Positions 43,193 to 50,675 of a stretch of 64,000 nt of DNA are shown piece after piece. The notes below the pieces were generated by a model. It saw only the letters and a list, made by a program, of their open reading frames with translations. It ran no database searches and was not told the DNA's origin. The stretch's first letter is position 1. Every line of letters begins with the position of its first letter. Position numbers and translations under genes: made by a program. The DNA is from DAOUBP01 sp964474695 (GTDB lineage: Bacteria > Chloroflexota > Anaerolineae > CG2-30-64-16): NCBI GenBank assembly GCA_964474695.1, contig CAYYTK010000002.1:62001-126000 (forward strand), in the 5' to 3' direction.

Positions 43193-43669
43193 GTGTCACT
43201 GCCGACCGTATCATCACCCCGTCGACAACCGATACTGATCGTAGATGACGACCCGGATTTCCGGGAATATGTGAGCATCGTCCTGGAAAGTCACGGTTAC
43301 CGCGTTTTCGAGGCTCCGAATGCGCCCGCAGGATTAGGCCTGATGCGTGACATACATCCGGGCCTGATCCTGCTGGATGCCATGATGTCTTACGAACTGG
43401 CAGGCGTCGGAATCATCCGCACGATCCGCAGCGACCCTGAACTGGCAGCGATCCCCCTGATCCTGATTTCGGCTGTGCTCAGCGACGACGAAGATCGTTT
43501 TCTCCCCGCTGATGAGCGCAGCATGGTCGACCGTTTCCTATCGAAACCCATTAGCCCCGATGAGTTGCTGGCTGAGGTCGCGGCCTTACTGCCGGCGGCA
43601 GGTGGCGATGACAGTGCTCAGCACACATCAGCGCAGCAAGACCCGGATACTTCAAGCTTGCCCACCTGA
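43193..43669 (+). CDS. Stand-alone response regulator receiver protein, second
   Basis: A 158-residue receiver protein starting at GTG 43193 after GGGAGTG. It has VDDDPDF, phospho-acceptor Asp62 in LLDAMM and Lys118 in SKP, with a FLPADE loop before the Lys like the other two receivers. An unstructured Gly/Asp/Ser/Gln tail of about 25 residues follows the domain. There is no DNA-binding or enzymatic output domain. It lies 49 bases upstream of the NuoE-like gene. Confidence 0.9.
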   Translation: MSLPTVSSPRRQPILIVDDDPDFREYVSIVLESHGYRVFEAPNAPAGLGLMRDIHPGLILLDAMMSYELAGVGIIRTIRSDPELAAIPLILISAVLSDDEDRFLPADERSMVDRFLSKPISPDELLAEVAALLPAAGGDDSAQHTSAQQDPDTSSLPT

Positions 43670-43718
43670 TTCGAACTCGCTAACGTAACATGAAAGGATT
43701 GCGCATTAAGGAGCCAGC

Positions 43719-44195
43719 ATGACACCCCAAGAAACCGTGGTTGAGCCAGTCACCGCAGGAGCCATCGATCCGGCCAAACAGGCCATGCTGCTGGCCGCGC
43801 TGTACATCGCGCAAGAACAGAAAGGCTATCTGACTCCTGAAACGATCAAGCGCGTGGCCAAGCGCCTGGGACTAAACGCCGGCCAGATTTACAGCATTGC
43901 AAGTTTCTACACCTTGTTCCGCACGGCGCCGGTCGGCCGCTACGTCATCCAGGTCTGCGACGGCCTGTCGTGCTACCTCTGCGATGGCGCGAACCGGATT
44001 GCCGACTACATCAGCGCCAAACTGGGCATCCGGCCGGGTGAAACCTCAATCGATGGCCGGTTCACATTGGAAATGGTGCAGTGCCTGGCCTCATGCGGCA
44101 CTGCCCCCGCGATGCGCGTCAACGACCAACTCTATGAAAATCTGACGCCTGCCGGGATCGATGCGATCCTTGAACGACTGATGGGGGAGGTGTGA
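43719..44195 (+). CDS. nuoE: NuoE-like [2Fe-2S] subunit of an NADH-oxidising module
   Basis: A 158-residue thioredoxin-like ferredoxin of the complex I 24-kDa type. The cluster cysteines follow the expected spacing: CDGLSC, then CLASC about 40 residues later. The N-terminal helical part AALYIAQEQKGYLTPETIKRVAKRLGL is typical. It passes electrons between FMN of the NuoF-like partner and a further acceptor. It is followed after one base by nuoF. No nuoG or membrane subunit is near, so this is not a complex I operon. It resembles diaphorase modules of bifurcating hydrogenases (HydC/HndA). Confidence 0.93.
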   Translation: MTPQETVVEPVTAGAIDPAKQAMLLAALYIAQEQKGYLTPETIKRVAKRLGLNAGQIYSIASFYTLFRTAPVGRYVIQVCDGLSCYLCDGANRIADYISAKLGIRPGETSIDGRFTLEMVQCLASCGTAPAMRVNDQLYENLTPAGIDAILERLMGEV

Positions 44196-44196
44196 G

Positions 44197-45453
44197 ATGA
44201 GCACCTGGAAGCCGGTCTTGCTGGCCAACGTCAACCGCCCAAACTCAGAGCGCATCACCACCTATCTGAACCACGGCGGCTACGAAGCGCTGCGCAAAGC
44301 CTTGAACATGACTCCCGATGCCCTCATTGCTGAGGTCAAAGCATCAGGGTTACGCGGCCGCGGCGGCGCAGGCTTTCCCACGGGCATGAAATGGTCCTTC
44401 ATGCCCAAGGATGCCCCAGTGAAATACCTGGCGGTTAACACCGACGAGGGAGAACCTGGCACATTCAAGGACCGTCTGATTGTGGAGCGCGATCCCCACA
44501 GCATCCTCGAGGGCGTCATTATTGCAGCCTATGCCATCGGCGCCCACCGAGCCTTCGTCTACATCCGCGGCGAGTTCTTTCTGGGCGTTAAGCGTTGGAT
44601 CAAGGCGATCGCCGACGCCTATCAACACGGTTTCCTGGGCAAGAATATCCTGAACAGCGGATTCGACCTGGATGTCTCGGTGCATCGCGGTGCGGGCGCG
44701 TATATTTGCGGCGAAGAAACAGCGATGATCGAATCCCTGGAGGGCAAGCGCGGCGAGCCCCGGCTCAAACCACCCTACCCTGCACAGGTGGGACTCTGGG
44801 GCCAGCCAACCCTGGTGCAGAACGTGGAGACTCTGGCCAACATCCCGCATATCGTTCAGCGCGGGGCCGCCTGGTTTGCCAGCGTCGGCACAGAGCAAAG
44901 CAAGGGCCCCAAGGTATTCTGCATCAGCGGACACGTCAACCGGCCCGGCAACTACGAGCTACCGTTGGGCACGTCGCTGCGCGAGATCATCTACGAGCAT
45001 GCCGGCGGAGTGCGCTTTGGCCGCAACATCAAAGCCGTGATCCCCGGCGGCGCCTCCACCCCACTGCTGACCCCGGACAAGCTGGATGTGCCGATGGCGT
45101 TTGAGACGTTGGTCGCAGCGGGTTCAGCCCTGGGCACCGGCGCCGTTATGGTGATGGACGAGGAGACCGACATGGTCGAGGTTGTCCGGCGCATCACCAG
45201 CTTCTTCGTCCATGAGTCGTGCGGCGGGTGCGTGCCTTGCCGCGTCGGCGGCAAACGCATGTTGGAGCGGCTTGACCGTCTGTCATTCGGCAAAGGCACC
45301 GCGACCGACCTGCAGGAGTTGGAAGCCCTGTCTCAGGGCATCAACGGCATCACCTTCTGCCCCATGGGCACCGGCATGACCGAACCGGTGACTTCAGGCC
45401 TCCGCCTGTTCCCCGATGAGTTTGAACGGAGAGTAGCTCATGCCAAAGGCTAA
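44197..45453 (+). CDS. nuoF: NuoF-like NADH-binding flavoprotein subunit
   Basis: A 418-residue NADH:acceptor subunit binding FMN and a [4Fe-4S] cluster. GRGGAGFPTGMKWSF and NTDEGEPGTFKDR bind NADH and FMN; GAGAYICGEETAMIESLEG is a further flavin signature. An SLBB domain lies at about 245-300. The cluster motif is SCGGCVPCR with a fourth Cys in TFCPMG. It lacks the extra ferredoxin domains found in HydB or HndC. Its 3' end overlaps the third receiver gene by 14 bases, so NADH-oxidising subunit and response regulator are translationally coupled. Confidence 0.95.
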   Translation: MSTWKPVLLANVNRPNSERITTYLNHGGYEALRKALNMTPDALIAEVKASGLRGRGGAGFPTGMKWSFMPKDAPVKYLAVNTDEGEPGTFKDRLIVERDPHSILEGVIIAAYAIGAHRAFVYIRGEFFLGVKRWIKAIADAYQHGFLGKNILNSGFDLDVSVHRGAGAYICGEETAMIESLEGKRGEPRLKPPYPAQVGLWGQPTLVQNVETLANIPHIVQRGAAWFASVGTEQSKGPKVFCISGHVNRPGNYELPLGTSLREIIYEHAGGVRFGRNIKAVIPGGASTPLLTPDKLDVPMAFETLVAAGSALGTGAVMVMDEETDMVEVVRRITSFFVHESCGGCVPCRVGGKRMLERLDRLSFGKGTATDLQELEALSQGINGITFCPMGTGMTEPVTSGLRLFPDEFERRVAHAKG

Positions 45454-45826
45454 GATACTTATCGTCGACGATGATCCCGATTTTGTGGAGTACTTACGCA
45501 TCGTGCTGGAAAGCGCCGAATACAAGGTAGTCAGCGCCGGCAACAGCGACCAGGGCATGCGTACGGTGATCCGCGAGAAGCCAGACCTGGTCATACTTGA
45601 TGTGATTATGTCGAGTATCCTGGATGGACTCAACATGAGCCAACAAATGGCTGACAACCCGGATCTCAAACACGTGCCGATCGTCATGGTGACATCCATC
45701 GCCAACACGGACTACCTGGCGCTCTTCCCCACGGATGAAAGCATCCATATCGATGCGTTTCTGACCAAACCCATCGCGCCGGCCGAATTGTTGCGCCAGA
45801 TCACGCGGCTTGTTGACAGCAACTGA
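45440..45826 (+). CDS. Stand-alone response regulator receiver protein, third
   Basis: A 128-residue receiver protein very similar to the first one (AKILIVDDDPDF, Asp54 in ILDVIM, Lys110 in TKP). It shares the variant ...SSILDG segment and the FPTDES loop. Its ATG lies inside the end of nuoF, with GGAGAG ahead of it, so expression is coupled to the NADH-binding subunit. No output domain is present. Confidence 0.93.
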   Translation: MPKAKILIVDDDPDFVEYLRIVLESAEYKVVSAGNSDQGMRTVIREKPDLVILDVIMSSILDGLNMSQQMADNPDLKHVPIVMVTSIANTDYLALFPTDESIHIDAFLTKPIAPAELLRQITRLVDSN

Positions 45827-45868
45827 CGGGAAAGCGTCCACCCACACAGGTACTGCACGGAGACAACT

Positions 45869-46345
45869 ATGACTGATAAAATCAAGGTCGGCGGCGTGAT
45901 TCAGAATGACCAGATCGCCAGCGTCAGCGTGTTAGCTGTTAAGGACCGCCCTGGCATCGCGGCGGCTGTGCTGGATGCAGTGGGGCAGCGCGGCATCAAC
46001 GTGCAGTTTGTGGTGCAGGTCATTGATCACCACAGCCAGGATCAGATGGTGCTGTGCATCGATCGGGCCGATCTGTCGAACTGCCTGGCCGCGATTGAGA
46101 CACTGCGGCCCGAACTGCAACCGGCCGCGGTCACACCCCGTGCCGAAGTGGCCTCCATTGCGATCTTTGGGCCAGACTTTCGGGAACGTCCAGGCATCGC
46201 CGGCCGCATGTTTCGCGCCCTGGCAGAACATCACATTAATATCCTGTCCATCAGCACATCGATTTCTACGGTCAACTGCATCGTGGAACTGGCCCGCCTC
46301 AAGGATGCTTATGCGGCGGTCTGTGAGCACTTCGATGTGCCTTGA
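45869..46345 (+). CDS. Double ACT-domain protein
   Basis: A 158-residue protein made of two ACT modules (about residues 18-82 and 95-155). Each has the typical start: VSVLAVKDRPGIAAAVLDAVG and IAIFGPDFRERPGIAGRMFRAL. The layout resembles the regulatory C-terminus of aspartokinase without its kinase domain. ACT domains bind amino acids or other small ligands and change partner activity. The neighbours suggest that the partner is the receiver/kinase or NuoEF set, which would add a metabolite input; this is inference. Confidence 0.9.
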   Translation: MTDKIKVGGVIQNDQIASVSVLAVKDRPGIAAAVLDAVGQRGINVQFVVQVIDHHSQDQMVLCIDRADLSNCLAAIETLRPELQPAAVTPRAEVASIAIFGPDFRERPGIAGRMFRALAEHHINILSISTSISTVNCIVELARLKDAYAAVCEHFDVP

Positions 46346-46392
46346 GCCGGGCAATTGCCGGCAGCGAACACACGGAGAGTGGAGCCGTTGAA

Positions 46393-47445
46393 ATGCCTGA
46401 ACTGAACGAACAGTTACGGGCCGCCAACGAGGAATTGCGGCACCAGCGCGCCCAACTCGATGACGCCTATGTCGAGTTGCAATCCGCCTATGAGCGCTTG
46501 CAAGTCCGTTCCAGTCACATGAGTGAACTGAACGAGCAATTGCGTGCTGCCAATGCTGAGTGCAAGCTTCATCGCGAGGAATTGGCCGAAGTCAATACCC
46601 GGCTGCACGAGGCCAACATCCGGCTGGAAACGCGCAGCGCTCGGATGAGTGAGCTCAACGAACTGTTGCGGGTCGCCAACGCGGAGTGCAAGGCACGGCG
46701 CGAGGAATTGGAAAGCCTGAATGCTGAGTTGGCTACAGCCAACGCCAAGCTGCGCCAGTTGGAGGATGTGCGGGCCCAGTTCACCTTATTGGTCACCCAC
46801 GAGCTACGCGCCCCTGTTGCCGCAATCCAAAGCTATCTCAAATTGATCATCGATGGCTACGTGCCGCAGGCCAAGGTGCGCGAAACGATCGAGAAGGCCG
46901 AACGCCGCGCCAAAGAGCAACTGGCCCTCATCGCTGATCTGCTCGAACTGGGCCGCATCGGTTCGGCGGACGCACGAGGATTGGTGCGGCCAGTCCAGAT
47001 CGAACAGTCCTTGCATGAGCAGATCGATCTGTTGGCCGGCGCGGCACACGAGCGCCAGATAGCGGTGCACACAGACATCGAAGCTGATCTGCCGCCGGTC
47101 ATGGCCAATCCGGATCAAATCAGAAGCCTCTGGAACAATCTCGTCAGCAACGCCATTAAGTATAACCGGGATGGAGGCCGCGTGGATGTCATGCTGCGCC
47201 GCGATGGCGACCAGTTGATTGCCAGCGTGAGCGACAGCGGCATCGGCATCCCACCCGAAGCCATGAGCCGGCTCTTTGCCGAGTTCTTCCGCGCCGATAA
47301 CGCCAAGACTCACTCCCGCATGGGCACCGGCCTGGGCCTCTCTATCGTCAAAGAGATCGTCGAGCGCACCGGCGGGAAAATCACGGTGGAATCGGCGCTG
47401 GATAAGGGGACAACCTTCCGCTTCTGGCTGCCGGCGATGAAGTAA
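46393..47445 (+). CDS. Soluble histidine kinase with triplicated coiled-coil N-terminus
   Basis: A 350-residue kinase. The N-terminal 120 residues consist of three 42-residue repeats, each opening M(P/S)ELNE(Q/L)LR(A/V)AN, and are predicted to form a long coiled coil. The HisKA H-box is LVTHELRAPVAA with His136. The ATP-binding domain has the N box NLVSNAIKYN, the G1 box DSGIGI and the G2 box GTGLGLSIVKEIVE. There is no transmembrane or PAS domain, so the signal must reach it through partners. ATG 46393 starts the first repeat; a TTG at 46342 overlapping the previous stop is an alternative. It probably phosphorylates the three receivers in the locus. Confidence 0.93.
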   Translation: MPELNEQLRAANEELRHQRAQLDDAYVELQSAYERLQVRSSHMSELNEQLRAANAECKLHREELAEVNTRLHEANIRLETRSARMSELNELLRVANAECKARREELESLNAELATANAKLRQLEDVRAQFTLLVTHELRAPVAAIQSYLKLIIDGYVPQAKVRETIEKAERRAKEQLALIADLLELGRIGSADARGLVRPVQIEQSLHEQIDLLAGAAHERQIAVHTDIEADLPPVMANPDQIRSLWNNLVSNAIKYNRDGGRVDVMLRRDGDQLIASVSDSGIGIPPEAMSRLFAEFFRADNAKTHSRMGTGLGLSIVKEIVERTGGKITVESALDKGTTFRFWLPAMK

Positions 47446-47456
47446 GCATTCTCTCT

Positions 47457-47492
47457 CCTCTGCTCTGGCCGAAGGACCGGCCAGAGCAGAGG
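47457..47492. terminator. 14-bp perfect hairpin between the kinase and flxA genes
   Basis: CCTCTGCTCTGGCC (47457-47470) pairs perfectly with 47479-47492 across an 8-base loop, between two convergent genes. No T-run follows on either strand, so it may stabilise 3' ends rather than act as a classic intrinsic terminator. Confidence 0.65.
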
Positions 47493-47500
47493 GAGCCCCG

Positions 47501-48328
47501 CTAGAACGCTTCCAGGAAGCCCTGGATCTGGTCATAGCGGAAGACGGGGCCGTCCTGACAGACGTATTGATCGCCGACGTTACAGCGACCGCACTTCCCC
47601 AACCCGCACTTCATTTTGCTTTCCAGGGTAGTAATCACCTGCTCGGGCCGAAAACTAAGCTTCGCTAACTCCTTCAAAACGAACTTGATCATGATGGGCG
47701 GACCGCAAGTGATGGCCACCGCGCCTGCGGGCGAGGGAGCCACTTCCGCCAGGAGCTGCGTGATCAACCCGACCTTGCCGGTCCAATCTTCGGAGCCCTT
47801 ATCCACGGTCACGTGCAGCGTGGTGCGCGGCGCGGCGCCCCATTCCGGATACTCCTCACGAAAGACCAGCAGGTCCGGGCTGCGAGCCGCACAGAACAAC
47901 TCCAGATCCCCATATTCGGCGCGATGATCGAGGATCTCCTGGATGACCGGCCGCAGCGGCGCCAGGCCGATCCCGCCGCCCAGGATGATAATACGCTTGC
48001 CCTTGATCTCGTCCATCGGGAAGCAATTGCCCAGCGGGCCGCGCACCCCCACCAGCTCACCTGGCTGCATCTCATGCAGGGCATCGGTCACGGTCCCGAT
48101 GCGCTGCACAGCAAACTCGGCCAAACCGCCGCTGCGCTCCTCGCTGATCGCCAACCCGAACGGCGCCTCACCGACGCCGATGGCCGACAGAAAGCCGAAT
48201 TGCCCGGGGCGATAGTGAAAGTCCGGATGCTCCTGACCGATGAATTCACAGCGAAACAGCTTGATGCCCGGCGCCAGATCACGCACCTCGGCCAGCCGGG
48301 CCATGTAAGGCAAGAATGGGTTGTTCAT
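47501..48328 (-). CDS. flxA: FlxA-like FAD/NAD(P)-binding reductase subunit
   Basis: A 275-residue ferredoxin-NADP-reductase-fold protein, related to the gamma subunit of sulfhydrogenases and to AsrB. FAD binding: HYRPGQFGFLSAIGVGEAPF. NAD(P) binding: IIILGGGIGLAPLRPVIQ and TCGPPIMIKFVL. The C-terminal cysteines CGLGKCGRCNVGDQYVC bind a [2Fe-2S] cluster. In the FlxABCD-HdrABC complexes of anaerobes, FlxA takes electrons from NADH. It is the last gene of the hdrCBA-flx operon and overlaps flxB by four bases. Confidence 0.9.
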   Translation of the reverse strand: MNNPFLPYMARLAEVRDLAPGIKLFRCEFIGQEHPDFHYRPGQFGFLSAIGVGEAPFGLAISEERSGGLAEFAVQRIGTVTDALHEMQPGELVGVRGPLGNCFPMDEIKGKRIIILGGGIGLAPLRPVIQEILDHRAEYGDLELFCAARSPDLLVFREEYPEWGAAPRTTLHVTVDKGSEDWTGKVGLITQLLAEVAPSPAGAVAITCGPPIMIKFVLKELAKLSFRPEQVITTLESKMKCGLGKCGRCNVGDQYVCQDGPVFRYDQIQGFLEAF

Positions 48329-49356
48329 TGCGTCCCCTCCGCCACCGCCACGGCCACGGCCGCGATCACTTCACGGATGTCCACGTTCACGGGACAGTCC
48401 ACCACGCAGCGGCCGCAGCCGACACACAGCGGCGTCCCCTCGCGCTCCGGGTAGTAAAGGAATTTATGCATATAACGTTGGCGCTGGCGTTCAGCCTGGG
48501 TGGCTCGCGGGTTGTGGCCGCCGGCGATGGCAAAGCACAAGGCGCCCTGGCAAGAATCCCAACAGCGTAACCGCTCGATCTCGCCGCTTGGCAACGTGCG
48601 ATCACGGATATCGAAGCAGTAACAGACAGGACAATCGTAGGTGCACGCGCGACAGCCCAGGCAGCGCTCGGCCACCGCCGCCCACACGGGATCGTTGAAG
48701 CACGCCCGCCACTGCGCCGGCGAGGGCAGCCGAAGGTCGGGTTTTTTCAGATTATGACCCTTAGAAGGATCAGCTTCGGCGTTGCGGCTTCGCGCAGTGA
48801 CGGGAGCGGATTCGAACAGAACCCGTCCCTTGTCGGTCACCGCATCCACCAGATAGCCGCCATCCGCCGGGGTCAACAGGACATCAAGGTAGGTGCGATC
48901 GGCCGGGCCGCCGCCCATCGTCTCGCAGAAGCACCCCTCGAACCCGGTGTCACATGCCCAACCCACTACGGTTGTCATGGCCCGCCGCGCGGCGTAGTAG
49001 ACGTCCACGGGGTCATCCAACAGCAGGCGATCGAGCACGTTCAGCGCCTGCCCGTCGCATGGTCGCGCACCAAAGAGCACCTGGGAGCGCGTGAGCAGGG
49101 GCGCATCCATCTGCAGTCCTTCTCGGCCCATGCGCCAGGTCACGATGGCTTCACTCATCGGGAAGAAGAACTCCTTCGCCGAGTTGGCGGTCCGGCCCGC
49201 ATCCCAGGCGATCTCATCGACGCTGGTGATGGCTTGGAAAACCGCCTCCGCGCTCCGGCGAGCGGGCGAGTGCACGGGCGCAATGATCGTGTGTGCGGGC
49301 AACAGGCCAGCCAGCCAGCGGCCCAGCTCCTGACGAGAGATTACTTGCTCGCTCAT
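48325..49356 (-). CDS. flxB: FlxB-like iron-sulfur subunit (sulfhydrogenase beta / AsrA-like)
   Basis: A 343-residue protein with two C-terminal [4Fe-4S] motifs: CLGCRACTYDCPVCYC and CVGCGRCVVDCPVNV. The N-terminal half, with VLFGARPCDGQALNVLDRL and FEGCFCETMGG, matches the HydB/AsrA group. It relays electrons between FlxA and the FlxC/D part. A stretch at about residues 192-205 (ADPSKGHNLKKPDLRLPS) is encoded by AT-rich DNA unlike its surroundings and may be a repeat insertion. It overlaps its neighbours by four bases at each end. Confidence 0.9.
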   Translation of the reverse strand: MSEQVISRQELGRWLAGLLPAHTIIAPVHSPARRSAEAVFQAITSVDEIAWDAGRTANSAKEFFFPMSEAIVTWRMGREGLQMDAPLLTRSQVLFGARPCDGQALNVLDRLLLDDPVDVYYAARRAMTTVVGWACDTGFEGCFCETMGGGPADRTYLDVLLTPADGGYLVDAVTDKGRVLFESAPVTARSRNAEADPSKGHNLKKPDLRLPSPAQWRACFNDPVWAAVAERCLGCRACTYDCPVCYCFDIRDRTLPSGEIERLRCWDSCQGALCFAIAGGHNPRATQAERQRQRYMHKFLYYPEREGTPLCVGCGRCVVDCPVNVDIREVIAAVAVAVAEGTQ

Positions 49357-50675
49357 GCATGGCCTCCTGCAAGCGTCTCATCCTTGCGGAAGGTGGTAAA
49401 CGGCAGCGCTGCGTCAGCGCTCAGGCCGGCGACATAGCCGCCGAAAAGCCGGTGCATTTCGCGCGCCACCTTCTGATTCAGCAGGTACAACGGCACGTTT
49501 TCCGGGCACGCCGTGCTGCACGCGTCGCACCCCGTACATCGCCCGGCCAGGTGGAACGCGCGCATGATATGGAAGAACCCCTGCTCCTGGGTCTCGATTG
49601 CGATGCTCTGCCAGGCCGGGGCGAGCTGCTCGGACATACACTCGGCGCAGTAACATAAAGGACAGGCCTGGCGGCATGCATAGCAGCGCTGACATTTGGC
49701 AAACTCCGCCTGCCAATAAGCGGCGCGCTGCTGCACGGGCCACCCTTCCATCTCATCCAACAGGGGCAGCGCCGGCAACGTGGCGTCGGTCAGCACAAGG
49801 GGCTCACCCAGCACGGCATCGTAGATGTTCGCGGGCAAGGGACCGCGCCCCGCCTCGCCGCCGAGGCCGATCAGGAACAGGTCAGAGCGCTGCAACTGCC
49901 CTTCGCGAATCAGCACATTGATCGCGCGGGCATCTGCCGGGCGCACGACCACGGCCACTTTGTGGCCGCGCAGATGGGGCAAGTAGTTGGCCAGATTGAG
50001 CATCGTTCCGGTATCGGCCGGCACGATCAGCCTGGCAGCCTCTTCGGTCGTGCGAGCAAACAGCGGTCGTTCCCGTACGCTGCCCTGCTCCCAGCCGAGA
50101 ACAACGCTCACCCCCTCACCCAACAACCGCGTCGCCAGCATCCGCAGCGCCTCGTTGACAGACGGGAGACCGGGTGCAGGAACCTGGGCGCCGGATGCCG
50201 GTTGCTGGACGCTGGCCGCCCAAGGCCGGGGACCCGAAGCGCTGCTGCCACTCTGCCCCACCCTCCTCCCCGCCGCGGCCGGCCCCAGGGCACGCACCCG
50301 CTCGGTAAACTCATTGACCACCCTGGCAAACCGCGCCCCCTCACTGGCGCTGACCCAGTCGAGGCGCACCCGATCGCGCTCATACCCGATGAAGTGGAGC
50401 AGCTCGTGCATGACCGCAAAGCGACGGCGAGCGTAGTAATTCCCGTCGCTGTAGTGACAATCGCCAGGGTGGCATCCTAACACCAACACGCCATCCGCGC
50501 CGTCCTTGAACGCCCGCGCCACGAAAAGCGGATCGACGCGGCCCGAACAGGGCACCCGTACGATGCGGATGTTGGACGGATAGCTCAGGCGGCTGGTGCC
50601 AGCCAGGTCGGCGCCAGCATACGAGCACCAATTGCAGAGAAAGCCGACGATGCGCGGCTCGAATTGCTCAGGCAT
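49353..50675 (-). CDS. FlxD-FlxC fusion: MvhD-type domain joined to an iron-sulfur subunit
   Basis: A 440-residue fusion. Residues 1-135 are an MvhD/FlxD domain with the [2Fe-2S] cysteines in GFLCNWCSYAGADLAG, VPCSGR and GCHPGDCHY, which connects to HdrA. A Ser/Pro/Gly/Ala-rich linker spans about 138-175. Residues from about 180 form an FlxC-like domain ending in two [4Fe-4S] motifs, CQRCYACRQACPLCYC and CTGCDACSTACPENVP. In described operons flxC and flxD are separate genes. ATG 50675 has AGGAGG upstream and overlaps the hdrA stop by eight bases; a longer open frame inside hdrA was ignored. Confidence 0.88.
   Translation of the reverse strand: MPEQFEPRIVGFLCNWCSYAGADLAGTSRLSYPSNIRIVRVPCSGRVDPLFVARAFKDGADGVLVLGCHPGDCHYSDGNYYARRRFAVMHELLHFIGYERDRVRLDWVSASEGARFARVVNEFTERVRALGPAAAGRRVGQSGSSASGPRPWAASVQQPASGAQVPAPGLPSVNEALRMLATRLLGEGVSVVLGWEQGSVRERPLFARTTEEAARLIVPADTGTMLNLANYLPHLRGHKVAVVVRPADARAINVLIREGQLQRSDLFLIGLGGEAGRGPLPANIYDAVLGEPLVLTDATLPALPLLDEMEGWPVQQRAAYWQAEFAKCQRCYACRQACPLCYCAECMSEQLAPAWQSIAIETQEQGFFHIMRAFHLAGRCTGCDACSTACPENVPLYLLNQKVAREMHRLFGGYVAGLSADAALPFTTFRKDETLAGGHA

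Noticed and set aside
43719..45453. Respiratory complex I operon
   Set aside because: Only NuoE and NuoF are encoded; there is no nuoG and no membrane subunit, and the neighbours are signalling proteins.
47501..49356. [NiFe] sulfhydrogenase beta and gamma subunits
   Set aside because: No hydrogenase large or small subunit gene is present, and the next genes are an MvhD-type fusion and hdrABC, which fits the Flx-Hdr complex better.
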